Shown: in pieces, positions 61,933-64,000 of the stretch
Layout of the letters: each line of letters starts with the position of its first letter
Numbering within the stretch: position 1 is the stretch's first letter
NCBI GenBank assembly: GCA_050248715.1
Contig: JBFWRV010000009.1
Coordinates: 62,001-126,000, forward strand
Reading direction: 5' to 3'
DNA from: AWTP1-13 sp050248715
GTDB taxonomy: Bacteria > Pseudomonadota > Alphaproteobacteria > Rhizobiales > Hyphomicrobiaceae
DNA: 64,000 bases
Position numbers and translations under genes: made by a program
Notes under the pieces: model-generated
Database searches by the model: none
What the model was told of the DNA's origin: nothing
What the model saw: the letters and a program-made list of their open reading frames with translations, nothing else

Positions 61933-63291
61933 TTATTGCTTGGGCTGCGTCGGGGGCTCCGCCGCCTGCGGCGGGATCGCCGGCGGCAAAGGCTCACCGC
62001 GCAGCATTTTCAGAGCATATTGCAGCTGGTTGTCCTTCTCGGGCTCTTTCGGCACGTAGCTCGAGGAGCCGCCGCCCTCCTTGCCGTCCTTGGCCTCGCT
62101 CTTGAGGTGGCCTCTGAGGGCCGCCTCGCTGGGCGCCCGGCTCTGCGACCGCGCCCGAAGCTCCGGCGGCAGTTCTTGCTCGACCAGGATGTCGGGATCA
62201 ATGCCCCTTGCCTGGATCGAGCGCCCGGAGGGCGTGTAGTAGCGTGCCGTCGTAAGGCGGATGGCACCGTTGCTGGCGCCGCCGCCGAGCGGGATGATCG
62301 TCTGCACCGAGCCCTTGCCGAACGAGCGCGTGCCGATGATGGTGGCACGCTTGTGGTCCTGCAGGGCGCCGGCAACGATCTCGGAGGCCGACGCCGATCC
62401 GCCGTTGATCAGCACGATGATCTGCTTGCTGTCCGCAATATCGCCCGGCCGCGCGTTGGCGCGCTGGGTCTCCTCGAGACCGCGCCCCTTGGTGAGCACG
62501 ATCGCGCCCTTCTCCAGGAAGTCGTCGGACACGGAGATCGCCTGGTCGAGCAGACCGCCCGGATTGCCGCGCAGGTCGATGACGTAGCCCTTCACGTTCT
62601 TGATCGACTTCTTCAGGCGGTCGACCGACTTCACCAGATTGGCGTGCGTCTGCTCGTTGAAGGTGGATACCTTCACGTAGATGATGTCGCCTTCGGCACG
62701 GGCCTTGATGGCATTGATGCGGATGACGTCACGCACGATCTTGACGTCGAAGGGATCGTCCCTGCCCTTGCGCACGATGGTGAGCGTGATCGGCGTGTTG
62801 ACGGGGCCGCGCATCTTGTCGACCGCCTGCTCGAGGGTGAGGCCGACGATCTGCTCGCCGTCGAGATGGGTGATGAGATCGTTGGTCTGCAGGCCGGCCT
62901 TGGCCGCCGGGGTGTCGTCGATCGGAGAGACGACCTTCACCACGCCGGAGCCCTGCTCCATCGTCACCTCGATGCCAAGGCCGCCGAACTCGCCGCGCGT
63001 CTGCACCTGCATGTCGCGGTAGTTCTTGGGGTTCAGGTAGGCCGAATGCGGATCGAGGGCGGCGAGCATGCCGTTGATCGCCGAGTCGATCAGCATCGAG
63101 TCGTCCGGCTTGTCCACATAGTCGGCGCGCACGCGCTCGAGCACATCGCCGAACAGATCGAGTTGCTTGTAGATTTCGGCGTTGGTGGAGGTGGCGGAAT
63201 ACGTCCGGCTCACGTTCAGAACCGTCGTGGCACCCGCAAGACAGGCCAACATCACGAACGTCCAGAAGGCGTAGTCCGATTTTCGCGTCAT
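61933..63291 (-). CDS. ctpA: C-terminal processing peptidase, S41 family
   Basis: 452 residues from the ATG at 63291 (MTRKSDYAFWTFVMLACLAG), preceded by AAAGGTGCAAGC. An N-terminal signal/anchor helix is followed by the S41 N-terminal helices, a PDZ domain (GGLGIEVTMEQGSGVVKVVS), and the protease core. Catalytic Ser301 is in NGGSASASEIVAGAL and Lys326 in RSFGKGSVQ; their spacing of 25 matches the family dyad. A Pro/Gln-rich tail follows (PPAIPPQAAEPPTQPKQ). CtpA acts in the periplasm on proteins with exposed hydrophobic C-termini, including cell-wall hydrolases. It lies 10 bp after the EnvC-type gene. Confidence 0.94.
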   Translation of the reverse strand: MTRKSDYAFWTFVMLACLAGATTVLNVSRTYSATSTNAEIYKQLDLFGDVLERVRADYVDKPDDSMLIDSAINGMLAALDPHSAYLNPKNYRDMQVQTRGEFGGLGIEVTMEQGSGVVKVVSPIDDTPAAKAGLQTNDLITHLDGEQIVGLTLEQAVDKMRGPVNTPITLTIVRKGRDDPFDVKIVRDVIRINAIKARAEGDIIYVKVSTFNEQTHANLVKSVDRLKKSIKNVKGYVIDLRGNPGGLLDQAISVSDDFLEKGAIVLTKGRGLEETQRANARPGDIADSKQIIVLINGGSASASEIVAGALQDHKRATIIGTRSFGKGSVQTIIPLGGGASNGAIRLTTARYYTPSGRSIQARGIDPDILVEQELPPELRARSQSRAPSEAALRGHLKSEAKDGKEGGGSSSYVPKEPEKDNQLQYALKMLRGEPLPPAIPPQAAEPPTQPKQ

Positions 63292-63301
63292 GCTTGCACC
63301 T

Positions 63302-64000
63302 TTATCCTTGCATCTTGCGAGAGGCGTCAGACCACCACGCATCGGGATCGATCGGCCGCTGGTCCTTGCGAAACTCGATGTACAGGATCGGAGCGCTCTC
63401 CTGCGGCTTCGCCTGCGTCGATTTCGCACCTGCACTCATCACGCCAACCGGCTCTCCGGCGAGCACGAATTGACCAAGTTGCGCGTCGATTTGAGATAGC
63501 CCAGCAAGAAGAATATGATAGCCTCCGCCGGCATTAATGATCAAGAGCTGGCCATAGCTGCGGAATTCGCCGGCATAGACGATCCAGCCGTCGCATGGCG
63601 AGACGATCTGGCCGCCCTGCCGCGTCTCCAGCACGATGCCCTTGGACTGGCTGCCGTATTGGGTCTTCTCGCCGAAGGCCAGCACGCGCTTGCCCTGCGC
63701 CGGCAGCGGGAGCAGCCCCTTTGCCTCCGGAAAGGGCATGGCCGGCTTGATGCGTCCGGGCGTCAGCATGGCCATGCGATCGCCGGCCGGCGCCAGCACG
63801 ACTGGGCCCGCGCGATTGTCGCCGCGTCCCGGGCCGGGGGGCGCCGCAGCAACCTTGGCGGCGTCCTTCCCACCCGGGGCGGCCGTCGGGGCGGGACCCG
63901 CCGCAGCCGGCTCGGCAGCGGCCGCGGCGGCAGCCGCCGCGATTTCCTGCTCGTAGGAGCCAAGGCCCGTGCGCTCGGCGACTTCCCGGTCGAGCTTGCG
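63302..64000 (-). CDS. EnvC/LytM-type murein hydrolase activator, 5' end outside window
   Basis: The frame is open from the window edge to the stop at 63302 (232 codons visible). An Ala/Pro-rich linker (AAAAAAAAEPAAAGPAPTA) precedes a LytM/M23 domain: RVLAFGEKTQYGSQSKGIVL, SPCDGWIVYAGEFRSYGQLL, INAGGGYHILLAGLSQID, and APILYIEFRKDQRPIDPDAW. In active M23 enzymes the first metal ligand is in HxGxD and the last in LHFEIR; here these read SKGIV and LYIEFR. That loss is typical of EnvC, which activates amidases rather than cutting peptidoglycan. The coiled coil expected upstream is outside the window. Co-transcribed with ctpA. Confidence 0.87.
   Translation of the reverse strand, partial: RKLDREVAERTGLGSYEQEIAAAAAAAAAEPAAAGPAPTAAPGGKDAAKVAAAPPGPGRGDNRAGPVVLAPAGDRMAMLTPGRIKPAMPFPEAKGLLPLPAQGKRVLAFGEKTQYGSQSKGIVLETRQGGQIVSPCDGWIVYAGEFRSYGQLLIINAGGGYHILLAGLSQIDAQLGQFVLAGEPVGVMSAGAKSTQAKPQESAPILYIEFRKDQRPIDPDAWWSDASRKMQG

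Overview
The window looks like a chromosomal segment of an alphaproteobacterium, most likely in or near Hyphomicrobiales (Rhizobiales). Base composition is high in GC (mid-60s percent by eye). The gene set is typical of that group: a TIGR02302/DUF4175 membrane protein, BA14K, DUF930 and DUF1194 proteins, an extensin-like lipoprotein, AddAB in place of RecBCD, an F1 operon (atpHAGDC) separated from F0, RppH next to CtpA and an EnvC-type factor, and a DivL-type pseudo-kinase with a tyrosine where histidine kinases carry the phospho-acceptor histidine. No tRNA, rRNA, CRISPR array, insertion sequence or prophage was seen. The genus cannot be named from sequence reading alone.

Layout. 1-2000: 3'-truncated TIGR02302-family gene. 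2212-7613: polysaccharide group (glycosyltransferase, Wza-like lipoprotein, divergent Wzz/GumC-like protein with a degenerate nucleotide-binding domain, NodB-type deacetylase). 7623-11136: enolase-superfamily enzyme and gamma-glutamyltransferase-like protein separated by a triple palindromic repeat. 11204-17521: SLC13-type transporter divergent from sucA-sucB. 17777-24463: vanadium-type haloperoxidase, Na/Pi cotransporter, DUF930-like protein, M20 peptidase and a two-subunit ThDP decarboxylase. 24490-29203: solitary HsdR_N-type nuclease, leuB, CNT nucleoside transporter, membrane protein. 29395-40471: accessory metabolism (MatB-like synthetase, FAD monooxygenase with a zf-CHCC protein, hydrolases, DUF1194, extensin-like lipoprotein, MFS, acyl-CoA-dehydrogenase-like monooxygenase with a TetR regulator).

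40697-52629 (minus strand) is a tight cluster transcribed divL, tsaE-amgK fusion, murU-like, addB, addA, trxA. It joins cell-cycle signalling, tRNA t6A synthesis, peptidoglycan sugar recycling and break repair. A perfect CtrA-type box (TTAA-N7-TTAAC, readable on both strands, with a GANTC methylation site in its spacer) lies about 80 bp upstream of divL. A second perfect box lies in front of the extensin-like gene. DivL is known in Caulobacter as part of the CckA-CtrA pathway, so the first box suggests feedback on the cluster.

53667-58983 is atpHAGDC with an uncharacterised 81-residue zinc-ribbon-like gene between atpD and atpC. 59119-60480 is a PfkB-family protein with a hydrophobic C-terminal tail and its own promoter-like sequence. 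It sits between atpC and two tandem RppH paralogs. The window ends in ctpA and a 5'-truncated EnvC/LytM-type gene whose metal-binding residues look lost. Several families of short dispersed palindromes occupy the intergenic spaces. No wholly new system is proven. The best leads are the CtrA boxes with the divL cluster, the small atp-operon gene, the membrane-tailed PfkB protein, the lone HsdR_N protein and the haloperoxidase with all vanadate ligands conserved.
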